Program-made: the position numbers and the translations under genes | The notes under the pieces: model-generated | The model's database searches: none | What the model saw: the letters and a program-made list of their open reading frames with translations, nothing else | Told to the model about the DNA's origin: nothing | In this document: positions 1-8,615 of the stretch, piece after piece | Numbering within the stretch: the first letter of the stretch is position 1 | How the letters are laid out: the number at the start of each line of letters is the position of its first letter | Assembly: GCF_000275825.1 (NCBI RefSeq) | Contig: NZ_JH719942.1 | Coordinates: 3,343,154-3,407,153, forward strand | From: Saprospira grandis DSM 2844 | GTDB taxonomy: Bacteria; Bacteroidota; Bacteroidia; Chitinophagales; Saprospiraceae | DNA: 64,000 bases | Direction: 5' to 3'

Positions 1-159
1 GAGTATCCTTCTGTGCGCATTCGCTTCGACCTAAAACTGTCTTCTGAGCTCATTGCAGATAAAGTTCAACAAGTAGCTTTAGATTTTAAACAAAATCAAT
101 CTGGTCCTTGGACGGTTAGCTTAAAAGGGGCAAGTTCTTGGAGAGAAAAACAAGCCTAA
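1..159 (+). CDS. C-terminal end of an unidentified protein (partial)
   Basis: An open frame enters from the left edge and runs for 52 codons to TAA at 157-159. The visible tail is mildly basic and polar and contains VQQVALDFKQNQSGPWTVSL, with no motif that I can assign to a family. A strong hairpin terminator follows 30 bases later, which supports a real gene end. The beginning and function lie outside the window. Confidence 0.6.
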   Translation, partial: EYPSVRIRFDLKLSSELIADKVQQVALDFKQNQSGPWTVSLKGASSWREKQA

Positions 160-189
160 ATAGCTTATTTTTTAGCCCTTCTCGCTTAG

Positions 190-229
190 AACAAAGCCCC
201 AAACGGGAGTTTGGGGCTTTGTTCTTTTA
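190..229 (+). terminator. Rho-independent terminator after the partial gene
   Basis: A perfect 15-bp stem (190-204 with 209-223) with a 4-base loop is followed by CTTTT. It closes the transcript of the gene ending at 159. The stem is symmetric, so it may also stop transcripts arriving on the minus strand from the TPM gene after they cross the repeat at 261-428. Confidence 0.85.
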
Positions 230-260
230 ATAAAAGATTGCGAAGCAATACCACATCTGG

Positions 261-428
261 CTGTAGGTTTCAACCTACAGTCAAAAGGGCCGAAGGCCCG
301 CAGGCTGAGGGGCTGTAGCAGGGCCGCCGCAGGCGGCAGACCGAGGCGCTGCAAGCGCCGAAGGGCCGAGCAGACCTGCGAGCTGCGCAATGGCCCGACC
401 CGAGCGAAGCGAGCGGGCAGCCCCAAAA
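261..428. repeat. Structured intergenic repeat, copy 1 (class B, forward)
   Basis: Class B copy: the core starts GGCTGAGG and ends GGGCAGCCCC, so the ends can pair (GGCTG/CAGCC). Inner palindromes include GCCGCCGCAGGCGGC and GGCGCTGCAAGCGCC, separated by CAGACC and GGGCCGAGCAGACC. An extra hairpin (CTGTAGG/CCTACAG) lies at 261-280. The element ends 3-4 bases from the stop codon of the minus-strand TPM gene. Confidence 0.9.
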
Positions 429-430
429 AA

Positions 431-1435
431 TTACCAACCTCCAGAAGCGCCGCCCCCGCCAAAACTGCCGCCCCCCCAAGAAGAGGAGGAAGAACTCGAG
501 GAGCTATAACTCGAGGAAGAAGAGCCCGAGTAAGAACTATAGCCCCCGCTGCTATAGCCACCGCCACCGCCGCTGCCACCGCCACCTTTGAAGCTATCCT
601 TGGCCATTTTGGCAAATTGTCCCCGAAAATAAATGGCCCAAAACAGCAGTAAAACTAGGTAAACACCAAATAGGGTCCAGACTAAAGTGGGGGTATAAGC
701 AAAGCTTTTGCTGGCAATCAGATAGATGGGCAAAAAACAAAGCCCCACCACCATAAAAAGGTAAATGGGGGCGCCCAAAAGAGCCATGAAAAAGTTAATC
801 CAAGGATAGGGGCGAATGGTGCCTCCCTCATAAAGGGCCGATAAAAAAACGACAATCAAAAAGCTGTATAGCACCCAATCAAAGGCCTTGTTTTCGGCAA
901 TGAAGGCCTGGGCCAAAAGGCTGTGCGTTACGCTAATTTCACTAGACGGCCCCTGTCCCTGCCCCTGCAATTGCAATTGGACCATCTGCAGGCCATGCAA
1001 ACAACCCTCGCCAAATTGTCCTTGCTTGAACGCGGGCGTTAAAACTTGGTCGATGACTTCTTGGCAGTATAAATCGGGTAGGCGCTCCTCCAAACCATAA
1101 CCTACCTCAAAACGGACTTTTCGCTCTTCTTTGGCCAAAAGCAAAAGCAGGCCTTGGTCCGTTTCGGCATGGCCAATGCCCCATTTTTCGGCCAATTGTT
1201 GGCCATATTGCTCAATGCTCCAGCCGTCCAGATTTTGGACCGTAATCAGCGCAATTTGCACCCCAGCCGTATCATTAAAAGCTTGGAGCTGCTGCTCTAT
1301 CTCTGCCGCCGAAGCCGCATCAATCATCTCTGCAAAATCATTAACGGCCCTATAATTGACGGGCCGAACTGGAAAATTTTGGGCCTGCAAGCAAACGCTC
1401 AGGCCCAAAATAAAACTGATCAAAAGTAGTCTCAT
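431..1435 (-). CDS. TPM-domain membrane protein with Gly/Ser-rich tail (YgcG-like)
   Basis: The 334-residue protein starts with a signal peptide (about residues 1-19, ending CLQAQ). A TPM domain follows at about 30-150, with the typical GVQIALITVQNL and LLLLLAKEERKVRFEVGYGLE segments. Three hydrophobic stretches lie at about 185-272. The C-terminal 50 residues are nearly all Gly, Ser and Tyr, as in many YgcG-type proteins. TPM proteins act in the cell envelope; their biochemical role is poorly known and I assign none. The start is one base after the stop of the upstream PorE-like lipoprotein gene, so the two are almost certainly co-transcribed. A structured repeat follows the stop directly and would be the 3' untranslated part of the transcript. 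Confidence 0.85.
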   Translation of the reverse strand: MRLLLISFILGLSVCLQAQNFPVRPVNYRAVNDFAEMIDAASAAEIEQQLQAFNDTAGVQIALITVQNLDGWSIEQYGQQLAEKWGIGHAETDQGLLLLLAKEERKVRFEVGYGLEERLPDLYCQEVIDQVLTPAFKQGQFGEGCLHGLQMVQLQLQGQGQGPSSEISVTHSLLAQAFIAENKAFDWVLYSFLIVVFLSALYEGGTIRPYPWINFFMALLGAPIYLFMVVGLCFLPIYLIASKSFAYTPTLVWTLFGVYLVLLLFWAIYFRGQFAKMAKDSFKGGGGSGGGGGYSSGGYSSYSGSSSSSYSSSSSSSSSWGGGSFGGGGASGGW

Positions 1436-1436
1436 G

Positions 1437-3419
1437 CTAGTCTAAAATTACAAAGCTGGTTCGGCGGTTTCGCTGATGCTCTTCTTCTGTACAACTGTTA
1501 CAGTCACAGCTAGCGGCTGGGCTAGATTCTCCGTAGCCTTTGGCCTGTAGCCGGCTGTCCGAAATGCCCGCCTGAATCAAATATTGCATGGTCGATTCGG
1601 CCCGCTTTTGCGATAAACTCTGGTTGTAGCTCTCTCGTCCCCGACAATCGGTATGCGAGCCCATCTCAATATTCAAATCAGGGTTTTCATTGAGCAAACG
1701 CACCAATTTATTGAGTTCTTCAGCCGCATCTGGCCGAATATCCCATTTGTTGTAATCAAAATAGACGTTTTCAAGCACAATTTCTTTCCCCTTTTCAAAG
1801 GGCGCCAGCTCAATCTGAATGGCCAAGGTCCATTGATTGGTATCGGCTGGAATATTCAAATTGAAGGTGGAAAGGGTGTCTAAAGCAGTAAAATAACCCG
1901 CTTTGGTCGTCTGAAAAAAGTAGGTTTCATTCGTATCCAATTGGCTAAAGAAACTCCCATCTACATCCGAGCCCATAATCCAAACGGTATCTTGCGTAGA
2001 AATCCGAACGCTAGCGCCCATGAGGGGATTTTCTTGGGCGGGCTCGCCATTGAGGCTATCGGCGGGAATTACTTCTTTGACCATGCCCGCTAGCAGCAGC
2101 TGAAATTCTTTTTCTTCTAAAGTATCGGCTTCAATGGGTTCCTTGGGCAAGGCTTCCGTAAAGGCATAAATATCATCTCCACCTCGGCCAGTATTGCGGT
2201 TGGAGCTAAAATAGCCCTTGCGAATAATGCTATCTTCTTTCTCGGCATAAGGGTTGACAATTAGGCCAAAATCATCGGCTCCCGAATTGATCGGGGCCTT
2301 GAGGTTTTGGGGCTTGACCCAGCGGTCCAAAAGGCGAGGGGCCTTAAAAATATCTAAGCCGCCCATACCAGGATGTCCATCCGAAGCAAAATAAAGGGTA
2401 TCGGCCTCTAGGGCGGGAAAAACCTCATTGCCCTGCGTATTGATTTCGTTGCCCATATTTTGGGGCTCCGACCAGCGTTCTTCGCTGCTCACCCAAAGCG
2501 AAATATATAAATCATAGCCTCCAAAGCCTTTTTTATCATTGGCGGCAAAAATGAGCCAACGGCCTTCGGGGTCAATGCAAGGGTGCATATAATTGACAAA
2601 TTTTCCGCCTAGGCGAATTTCCTTGGCCTTAGACCAGCTACTGCCCGCTTTTTCGGCCATCATTAGGCGGCAAAAATCAACGCCTTCCTTTTTATCCGAG
2701 CCACATTCGGTAAAAAAGGCCCATTGTCCATCGGCAGAAAAAACGAGATTGCCCTGATGGAAATTGGGGTCCCAATTGCGAACCTCTAGGCGCTGGAGGC
2801 TGTCCGTTTTGAGGTCCAAACTATAAAAGTCAAAAAACTTTTTGTTGGTCCATTTATAATTTTTCTTGCCCTCAGACTCTTCTCGGTCCGAAGAAAAAAC
2901 AAGGGTGTTTTCATTCTGCAAGGCCGGAGAAAAATCGGTAGCTTCTGTATTAAAAGGCAAATTGTCGATGCTAAAAACGCTACTATCGGCCAGGGCGAGC
3001 CATTGTTTGGCTTGTCGGCAAGCCTGAATATATTCCAAATAGCGGTTAGCATCGCCGGCATCTCGGCCCGCTGTTCGGTAGGCCTGAATGGCCAGTTCAT
3101 AGTCCTCGGCCTGCTGCAACATTTTGGCCTGTTGCAAAGCGGCATCGGTGGCATAGCGCAGTTGGCTGGCCTCTGCATACCAGTTGGCCGCCTCCTTATA
3201 TTGGTGGGTTCGGCGGTAAGATTCGGCCAATTCATAGGCTTTTTGGCCCTTAATTTTATTTTCTTTGGCCTTCTTAAATTCTTTTTGCAGCATCGGAATG
3301 GCCACAGAAAACTGCTTGCGATCATAGGCCGTACTGCCGTCTTTTATCCGCTCGGTATAGCTGCAGGCTTGCAGGCTCAAAAGGGCCAAAACAAGCAGGG
3401 GAAGCCAATATTTATACAT
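1437..3419 (-). CDS. PorE-like OmpA-family lipoprotein (TPR, PD40 propeller, CRD, OmpA)
   Basis: A 660-residue lipoprotein with lipobox LLSLQAC (Cys 19). TPR-like helices at about 25-150 are followed by PD40/WD40-like blades at about 160-425 (repeated LVFSSDRE, YFASDGHPGMGGLDIF). A carboxypeptidase-regulatory-like domain lies near 455-540, and an OmpA C-terminal peptidoglycan-binding domain at about 545-660 keeps the diagnostic Asp and Arg (SHTDCRGRESYN, LSQKRAES). This order and length match PorE, the T9SS component that links the outer membrane machine to peptidoglycan. Assignment to the T9SS is inference, because several paralogues with this architecture exist in Bacteroidota. The TPM gene follows one base downstream. 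The ATG at 3417-3419 is chosen because it begins the lipoprotein signal. Confidence 0.85.
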   Translation of the reverse strand: MYKYWLPLLVLALLSLQACSYTERIKDGSTAYDRKQFSVAIPMLQKEFKKAKENKIKGQKAYELAESYRRTHQYKEAANWYAEASQLRYATDAALQQAKMLQQAEDYELAIQAYRTAGRDAGDANRYLEYIQACRQAKQWLALADSSVFSIDNLPFNTEATDFSPALQNENTLVFSSDREESEGKKNYKWTNKKFFDFYSLDLKTDSLQRLEVRNWDPNFHQGNLVFSADGQWAFFTECGSDKKEGVDFCRLMMAEKAGSSWSKAKEIRLGGKFVNYMHPCIDPEGRWLIFAANDKKGFGGYDLYISLWVSSEERWSEPQNMGNEINTQGNEVFPALEADTLYFASDGHPGMGGLDIFKAPRLLDRWVKPQNLKAPINSGADDFGLIVNPYAEKEDSIIRKGYFSSNRNTGRGGDDIYAFTEALPKEPIEADTLEEKEFQLLLAGMVKEVIPADSLNGEPAQENPLMGASVRISTQDTVWIMGSDVDGSFFSQLDTNETYFFQTTKAGYFTALDTLSTFNLNIPADTNQWTLAIQIELAPFEKGKEIVLENVYFDYNKWDIRPDAAEELNKLVRLLNENPDLNIEMGSHTDCRGRESYNQSLSQKRAESTMQYLIQAGISDSRLQAKGYGESSPAASCDCNSCTEEEHQRNRRTSFVILD

Positions 3420-3452
3420 AGATGATTATTTTTTAGGGTAAGATGACTGATC

Positions 3453-3621
3453 TTTTGGGGCTGCCCACTCGCTTCGCTCGGGTCGGGCTGTGTCAGGGCT
3501 CGCAGGTCTGCTCGGCCCTGCGCAAAATTCGCTTCGCTCATTTTGCTGGGTCTGCGGCTGCGCCGCCCCCTTTTCCATCCCTCAGCCGCGGCGCTCCGCG
3601 CCTGTAGGACGCAGAAGGACC
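3453..3621. repeat. Structured intergenic repeat, copy 2 (class B, reverse)
   Basis: Reads TTTTGGGGCTGCCC outward on the plus strand and ends near GAAGGACC. Palindromes include GCAAAA/TTTTGC around a CGCTTCGCTC centre and GCGGCTGCGCCGC. The inner helix is CCCT/AGGG. It lies between the start of the PorE-like gene and the stop of the DUF58 gene, ending 4 bases from that stop. Confidence 0.9.
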
Positions 3622-3625
3622 AATT

Positions 3626-4555
3626 TTAGCGCATTTTGCTGCGTTTTACCAAATAGGGGAGCAATACCTGTCTAAAGTCTTCTTGAATATCCGCTTCTAC
3701 AAAGTCAATTTTATATTGCAAACACTTCAGCTTAAGGGCTTCCTTATACTTTTTGACCTGCTGCTTATAAAAGTCTTTGAGTTGGTTGGGCTGCAATTTG
3801 AGCTTTTCGCCTGTTTCAATATCAATAAACTGATAAGGGCGGTTCTCAAACTCAAAGTCTAATTCGTAGCGCTTGTCTACCACATGAAAAAGGATGACTT
3901 CATGTTTGTTATACTTTAAATGCTGCAGAGCCGAAAACAGTTCTTCGCCATCGCCATCTTCAAACATATCGCTAAAGATGACCACCAAAGAGCGGCGATG
4001 GATGCGCTCGGCAATTTCATGTAGGGCTTGGGCGGCATTGGTTCCTTTTTGTCTACTTTTTTGGTTGAGGTACTGCTCGATATAAGAAAAGAGCAAATGC
4101 CGGTGTTTGCTACTTGATTTGCAGGGGGTGTGTAGTTCTACCTCTTCTCCAAAGACCGAAAGTCCGTAGGCATCTCTTTGTTTTTGGAGCAGGTGGACCA
4201 AAGAGCCTGCGGCCAAGGCAGAAAAAGCCAATTTATTGAGATGGGGCGTTTTACTAGCTTTGGGGGCTTCTGGAAAGTACATCGAGGAAGAAATATCGAC
4301 TACAATTTGGCATCGTAGGTTGGTTTCCTCTTCAAATTGTTTGCTATACAGGCGGTCGGTTCGGGCATAGACCTTCCAGTCAATATTTTTGGTCGAGTCG
4401 CCTTGGTTATAGATGCGGTGTTCGGCAAATTCTACAGAAAAGCCATGAAAAGGTGATTTGTGCAGGCCGATAATAAAGCCCTCCACAACTTGTCGGGCCA
4501 TCAGGTCCAAATTTCCATGTTGTCGGAGGTCGTATTGTTCAAGAATAGAAGGCAT
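3626..4555 (-). CDS. DUF58 domain protein (VWA-like fold)
   Basis: 309 residues from the ATG at 4553-4555; an in-frame ATG upstream (4577-4579) adds eight residues of doubtful value. The DUF58 hallmark is clear: EFAEHRIYNQGDSTKNIDWK, followed by YARTDRLYSKQFEEE. A VWA-like metal site start (VVDISSSMYF) and a later VIFSDMFEDGDG strand fit the usual fold. No signal peptide or membrane segment is seen, so it is probably cytoplasmic. DUF58 proteins often sit beside a MoxR ATPase and BatA/BatB, but none of these is in the neighbourhood. The gene stands alone between two intergenic regions. Function is not established. Confidence 0.85.
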   Translation of the reverse strand: MPSILEQYDLRQHGNLDLMARQVVEGFIIGLHKSPFHGFSVEFAEHRIYNQGDSTKNIDWKVYARTDRLYSKQFEEETNLRCQIVVDISSSMYFPEAPKASKTPHLNKLAFSALAAGSLVHLLQKQRDAYGLSVFGEEVELHTPCKSSSKHRHLLFSYIEQYLNQKSRQKGTNAAQALHEIAERIHRRSLVVIFSDMFEDGDGEELFSALQHLKYNKHEVILFHVVDKRYELDFEFENRPYQFIDIETGEKLKLQPNQLKDFYKQQVKKYKEALKLKCLQYKIDFVEADIQEDFRQVLLPYLVKRSKMR

Positions 4556-4724
4556 AATTAAAATTTGGTTGGTCCACAAACTAAGAAGTTTTGTGGATTA
4601 AGCGAAACGGGATAGCCGATAGAAAAAAATAGCCTTGTCTTCACTTTTTGAAAACAAGGCAGTATCAAACTATTCAAGAGATGGCGTTGATCTATCTTGT
4701 ATGGATGGGCCATCATTTAGTAGA

Positions 4725-4759
4725 ACGGCCCTCGAACTAAAAAGATAGTCGAGGGCCGT
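4725..4759. terminator. Hairpin downstream of the DUF697 gene
   Basis: An 11-bp perfect stem (ACGGCCCTCGA with TCGAGGGCCGT) has a 13-base loop. It lies about 35 bases past the stop of the minus-strand DUF697 gene. The T-rich tract is on the plus-strand side (CACTTTTTG), so it is not an ideal terminator for that gene. No plus-strand gene is visible upstream of it. Confidence 0.4.
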
Positions 4760-4793
4760 CACTTTTTGAGTATTTTAACAGACTTTAGTTAGG

Positions 4794-5570
4794 CTAGCCT
4801 TTATAGAAATTCTGGATCAGGCGGCCTTTCATTTCTCTAAACTCATTTTCATCGATCACGCCCATTTCTTTGAGCTCGGCTAGTTCTTTGAGTTTTTTGA
4901 CAATCACCTCATTGCCATCATTGGCGGGGGTTTCTTCTGTTTTGGGGGCTTCTTTTTCTGCTTCTACCTCCACTTCTACTTCTACGGTGCGGGCCTTTTC
5001 TGCTACAGATTCTTCCTTGGCGGCTTCTTCTGCTTTGGGGGCTTCTTCTTTAATTTTTTCTTCTTTGCGGATATCCTCGGCTACTTTTTTGCCTTTTTCA
5101 AACTGCTCATTATAGTAGCGTTTGAAGCGGTCGCTATCAAAGTCCATGAGGTTTCCGCCACTTTCAAAATGTTGTTTAAAAACTTGGCCTAGGGCATAGG
5201 TAGAGGCGGCTGACATAATAGACATGGAGGCACCACCTAGGGCAGAGCCTATGCCTGGAATCAGTTTTATGAGGGCGTTGGCACCTACTTTAGAGAGGCC
5301 AGAGCCGGTAATAGAGGTAATGAGGGCTTTGCCTTCAGTTTCTTTAAAATCTACTTCATAGATGTTGCTGATCGAGCGGATCATATCGAGTTGCACGGCG
5401 GCAACGGCTAGAAAGTCAGCAACGGGGAAGGGGATAAAACCGGCCCCCATAGACCACATAACGTGTGCACGAATAGTTCTTTCGGCTTTTTGAGCCCGGT
5501 CTTTACCATTGTTGTTCGACATTTTTTTGGCGAATTTATATGCTTTATAAATTGAGTTGGGATCCATCAT
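4794..5570 (-). CDS. DUF697 protein with C-terminal SHOCT-like motif
   Basis: 258 residues. The N-terminal half (about 30-140) resembles DUF697: a hydrophobic GAGFIPFPVADFLAVAAVQL segment, then IRSISNIYEVDF and a second glycine-rich hydrophobic region (LIKLIPGIGSALGGASMS). These suggest membrane association. A long charged Glu/Lys/Ala linker covers about 165-220. The last 30 residues (LKELAELKEMGVIDENEFREMKGRLI) fit a SHOCT-type short oligomerisation motif. DUF697 domains are often found in GTPase-associated membrane proteins, but no GTPase is adjacent. Two consecutive ATGs (5568-5570 and 5565-5567) could both serve as start. Function unknown. Confidence 0.8.
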   Translation of the reverse strand: MMDPNSIYKAYKFAKKMSNNNGKDRAQKAERTIRAHVMWSMGAGFIPFPVADFLAVAAVQLDMIRSISNIYEVDFKETEGKALITSITGSGLSKVGANALIKLIPGIGSALGGASMSIMSAASTYALGQVFKQHFESGGNLMDFDSDRFKRYYNEQFEKGKKVAEDIRKEEKIKEEAPKAEEAAKEESVAEKARTVEVEVEVEAEKEAPKTEETPANDGNEVIVKKLKELAELKEMGVIDENEFREMKGRLIQNFYKG

Positions 5571-5699
5571 AACGAATTGATGAGTTCAGCTATAAGATAG
5601 TTTAATCTAAGCTAAAAAATGAAGAGATGGACTTTTTGGTTCCTATTTAAATTCTTTTTAAGAAGTTGGGGAGCAAAATAGGGGGAGCTAAAGGGGTTC

Positions 5700-5849
5700 G
5701 GCCCAGGGGCGGGCGCAGCCCGCCCAAGGCCTAGCGATGTGGAGGGGGGCGGCGCAGCCGCAGACCAAGGCCTTTAGGCCGCAGGGCCGAGCAGACTTGC
5801 GAGCCCCGAAACGTAGCGCCGCAAGGCGAAGCCGCAGCGGAGGCCCCTA
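5700..5849. repeat. Structured intergenic repeat, copy 3 (class A, forward)
   Basis: Class A: GGCCTAGCGATGTGG at 5738 and closing GGAGGCCCC (terminal pairing GGCCT/AGGCC). Palindromes are GCGGCGCAGCCGC and GGCCTTTAGGCC, preceded by an outer GCGGGCGCAGCCCGC. Its right edge overlaps the stop codon (5847-5849) of the minus-strand gene beside it. Confidence 0.9.
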
Positions 5850-6476
5850 AAACCCATAATGTAAGCCGGCACGATAGGTAACGGGATTGACATAAGTGGT
5901 GCCGCTGCGGAGGTAGTAGATATCGAAGAGGAACTCGGTAAAAATGCCTAGGCCATTATCGAAATTGCTGGTATAGCCAAAGCCGATATTGGCTCGGGGC
6001 TGAATATCTTGGAAGTATTTGGGTGGGTTATTGCCGCCGTTATAATTGGGATTACTTTCGCGGACATAGAGTTGTTCTAGTTCGCCATGCAGGTAGAAGC
6101 TCTCCCAATATTGGGGGAGGGGGCGGATACGGAGAAAGGCCTTGGGGCCGATGAGGTGGAGATTAGCTTGGCTAGTCATTTCATACATATAGGTATAATT
6201 GATGCCGAGGCCAAAATGGGCAAAACTGCTGAGGCGATAGCCGAGATGGGGGCTCAGATCGACACGGACAAGGGAGTTCCAGAGGTCGAGGCCGGCAGAA
6301 CTACCAATAAAAAAGCCTTTTAGGGGGTTTCGTTTTTCGTCGTTGAGGTCTCCGGGGCGATTATTTCGCAGCGGTTCTCGTTTTTCTTCTGTATCGTAGG
6401 TCTCATCATCTAATTGGGCAAAAGAGGAGAGGCTGAGGCAAGAGAAGAGGAGGATAAAGAGGTGGCGGTAAGTCAT
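5847..6476 (-). CDS. Secreted outer membrane beta-barrel-like protein
   Basis: From ATG 6474-6476 the protein has a short signal peptide (MTYRHLFILLFSCLSLSSFA). Another in-frame ATG three codons upstream (6483-6485) is equally possible; the longer frame to 6527 adds a charged leader unlike a signal peptide. The mature part begins with an acidic, Arg-rich stretch. It then shows alternating aromatic/hydrophobic strands (LGYRLSSFAHFGLGINYTYMYE, ANIGFGYTSNFDNGLGIFTE). It ends TYRAGLHYGF, with the terminal Phe usual for outer membrane barrels. Length of about 210 residues fits an eight-stranded barrel. Substrate or role cannot be inferred. The stop codon lies inside the edge of a structured repeat. 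Confidence 0.75.
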   Translation of the reverse strand: MTYRHLFILLFSCLSLSSFAQLDDETYDTEEKREPLRNNRPGDLNDEKRNPLKGFFIGSSAGLDLWNSLVRVDLSPHLGYRLSSFAHFGLGINYTYMYEMTSQANLHLIGPKAFLRIRPLPQYWESFYLHGELEQLYVRESNPNYNGGNNPPKYFQDIQPRANIGFGYTSNFDNGLGIFTEFLFDIYYLRSGTTYVNPVTYRAGLHYGF

Positions 6477-6760
6477 TATTCTCATATTAAAATTACTTTT
6501 TGAGGAACTTTTCAAGAAAGGGGCCAAAGATAAACTTTAGTTTAATAACGCATTAACTGGGAGATAGGTAAGGTGAAAATCTAGATAGACATATTATCAT
6601 CTGCGAGTGGGATAGTTGTTTAGGGGGGGACTATTTACTTAGATTGATTAGCAATATTTTAATTGTGATTAGTGACACGACTTTTTTGAGTTTAAAGTAG
6701 TTTTTTGTGACAGGAGTCATTGGCTTCAACTTTAGAGAATCAACAAAACAAAAAACGATT

Positions 6761-8392
6761 ATGAAACAGCTATTGCTTTACCTTTTGTTCTTATTAGGAG
6801 CAGCGCCTTCTCTTTTTGCTCAGCAAGATGTAGATTTTAGCATGTGGATTGAGCCTGTAGACAGCTTTAATAATATTCCGGCCTTGCAATCTTATGTAGT
6901 GGGGCATCATGACCACAAGTGGTTGGTCATGGCGGGCCGTATAGATGGTTTGCATCAGCGGCAGCCCAATAGGTCCTTTGCGGCTACAGAGTCGAACAAC
7001 CAAATGTATGTGATTGATCCTGAAAATAAGACTTTTTATGCGGCGCCACTTACGGCCTTGCCTACATCTTATCAGGAGCAATTGAGTTCGACCAACCTGA
7101 ACTACATTCAAAAAGATAGCACACTTTATCTCTGTGGGGGCTATGGTTATAGTGCTACGGCTTTAGACCATGTTACTTATCCTTATCTGCTCAAGTTGGA
7201 TATTGCGGCTTGTATGCAAGAGATTATTCAAAGCCAAACGGTATCTAGCCAGCACTTTATGCAGTTGCAAGATACGGCCTTTGCGATTACGGGGGGGCAG
7301 TTAAACTATATTGACTCTACCTTTTATTTGGTGGGCGGACACTTTTTTGGTGGTCGCTACAATCCTCAGGGCCCTACGCATGGTCCTGGTTTTACCCAAT
7401 ATTATAGCGATGCGATTCGCAGTTTTAGCCTCAGTGATCAAAACGGACAATTGCAGATGACGAACTATCAGGAGCAGGTAGATAGCGCCAATCTTCACCG
7501 CCGCGACTACAATCTAGTTCCTCAGGTATTTCCCAATGGCCAAGAAGGGTTTACGATTTTTACGGGGGTGTTTCAGCATCAGGTAGATTTACCTTGGCTC
7601 AATACCATTGATATGGATGCACAGGGAAATTATACGGTTCGTCCAGTTTTTGAGCAGCTGCTCAATCAGTACCAAACGGCTCGTTTGCCTATTTATGAGG
7701 CCCATAGTAATAGCATGCATACTTTCTTTTATGGTGGAATCGCCCAATATTACTTTGATGCCAGTGGGCAGTTGATGAACGACCCCAACGTACCTTTTGT
7801 CAAAACCATTAGCCAAGTGAGCCGCTTTGCCAACGATAGCATGCAAGAGTATGAGCTCGTACAGAAAATGCCTGATTTCTTGGGCGCTGGGGCCGAGTTT
7901 ATCCCTGATCATGAGGCTTTCCGCAGCAATGGGATTCTAGAAGTCGATCAATTGCCTATTGGCCCCAATATGGTCGGTTATATTTATGGCGGTATCGAAT
8001 CTGATTTTGATAATATTTTCTTTATCAATAATGGGACACAATCTCGCCCTTCTAGCCAATTGTTTAGAGTTTATGTAGAGCGAGATTCTTCACTTTATAC
8101 TGCTGTAGAAACCATAGAGAATCAACTTGATATGCAGCTTCAGCTTTCTCCCAATCCAACGCAGGGACAGCTTCAGCTGGCCTTCCAACTTCCTCAGGCC
8201 AAAAGTCTACAGTTTGCTATCTATAACAATAGTGGACAGTTGCTCTGGGAAGAAAAAGCGAGCTCTTTTGTGGCTGGCCAACAGCAAAAAACCATTGATT
8301 TGCCCACAGATTGGCCCGCTGGCAGCTACTATTTAGAGATTCAACTAGAAAATGGACAGAAAGACAGCTTGCCCTTTGTCTTTCAACCCTAA
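6761..8392 (+). CDS. Secreted T9SS cargo protein with C-terminal sorting domain
   Basis: 543 residues from the ATG at 6761, chosen because it starts a signal peptide (MKQLLLYLLFLLGA, cleavage after SLFAQ). The upstream in-frame extension to 6707 has no such feature. The central part carries propeller-like strands (HHDHKWLVMAGRIDGL, GGIAQYYFDASGQL, MVGYIYGGIESDFD) that could form a kelch-like fold; I do not recognise a named family. The last 80 residues match a type A T9SS sorting domain: LSPNPTQGQLQLAF, AIYNNSGQLLWEE, PAGSYYLEIQLENG. The protein is therefore expected to be exported by T9SS and attached to or released from the surface. A strong terminator follows. Confidence 0.85.
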   Translation: MKQLLLYLLFLLGAAPSLFAQQDVDFSMWIEPVDSFNNIPALQSYVVGHHDHKWLVMAGRIDGLHQRQPNRSFAATESNNQMYVIDPENKTFYAAPLTALPTSYQEQLSSTNLNYIQKDSTLYLCGGYGYSATALDHVTYPYLLKLDIAACMQEIIQSQTVSSQHFMQLQDTAFAITGGQLNYIDSTFYLVGGHFFGGRYNPQGPTHGPGFTQYYSDAIRSFSLSDQNGQLQMTNYQEQVDSANLHRRDYNLVPQVFPNGQEGFTIFTGVFQHQVDLPWLNTIDMDAQGNYTVRPVFEQLLNQYQTARLPIYEAHSNSMHTFFYGGIAQYYFDASGQLMNDPNVPFVKTISQVSRFANDSMQEYELVQKMPDFLGAGAEFIPDHEAFRSNGILEVDQLPIGPNMVGYIYGGIESDFDNIFFINNGTQSRPSSQLFRVYVERDSSLYTAVETIENQLDMQLQLSPNPTQGQLQLAFQLPQAKSLQFAIYNNSGQLLWEEKASSFVAGQQQKTIDLPTDWPAGSYYLEIQLENGQKDSLPFVFQP

Positions 8393-8428
8393 GGCCTCTT
8401 TCACTACTTACTACTATATATAGAGGCG

Positions 8429-8464
8429 CTCCCGCTAGCTGTAGGCTAGTGGGAGTTTTTTTGT
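8429..8464 (+). terminator. Rho-independent terminator of the T9SS cargo gene
   Basis: An 11-bp stem with one G-T pair (8429-8439 with 8445-8455), a 5-base loop and a run of seven or more T. A structured repeat begins immediately after its T-tract. Confidence 0.9.
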
Positions 8465-8610
8465 TTTTTGGGGCCTCCGCCTCGCTTCGCTCGTCGGCGC
8501 TACGTTTCGGGGCTCGCAGGTCTGCTCGGCCCTGCGCCGCCTTCGGCGGCTGGGTCTGGCGCTACGCGCCACCCCTACACATCGCTAGGCCAAGGAGCAG
8601 CCTGCGCTTA
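8465..8610. repeat. Structured intergenic repeat, copy 4 (class A, reverse)
   Basis: Starts in a T-tract as TTTTGGGGCCTCCGCC and ends ACATCGCTAGGCC plus a short tail. Palindromes include GCCGCCTTCGGCGGC and TGGCGCTACGCGCCA. It occupies the gap between convergent genes and ends about 6 bases from the lpxK stop. Confidence 0.9.
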
Positions 8611-8615
8611 GCTTT

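Noticed and set aside
172-479. Overlapping open frames on the minus strand over the first repeat
   Set aside because: They translate repeat copy 1 and the reverse of the Gly/Ser-coding tail; no start context or recognisable protein.
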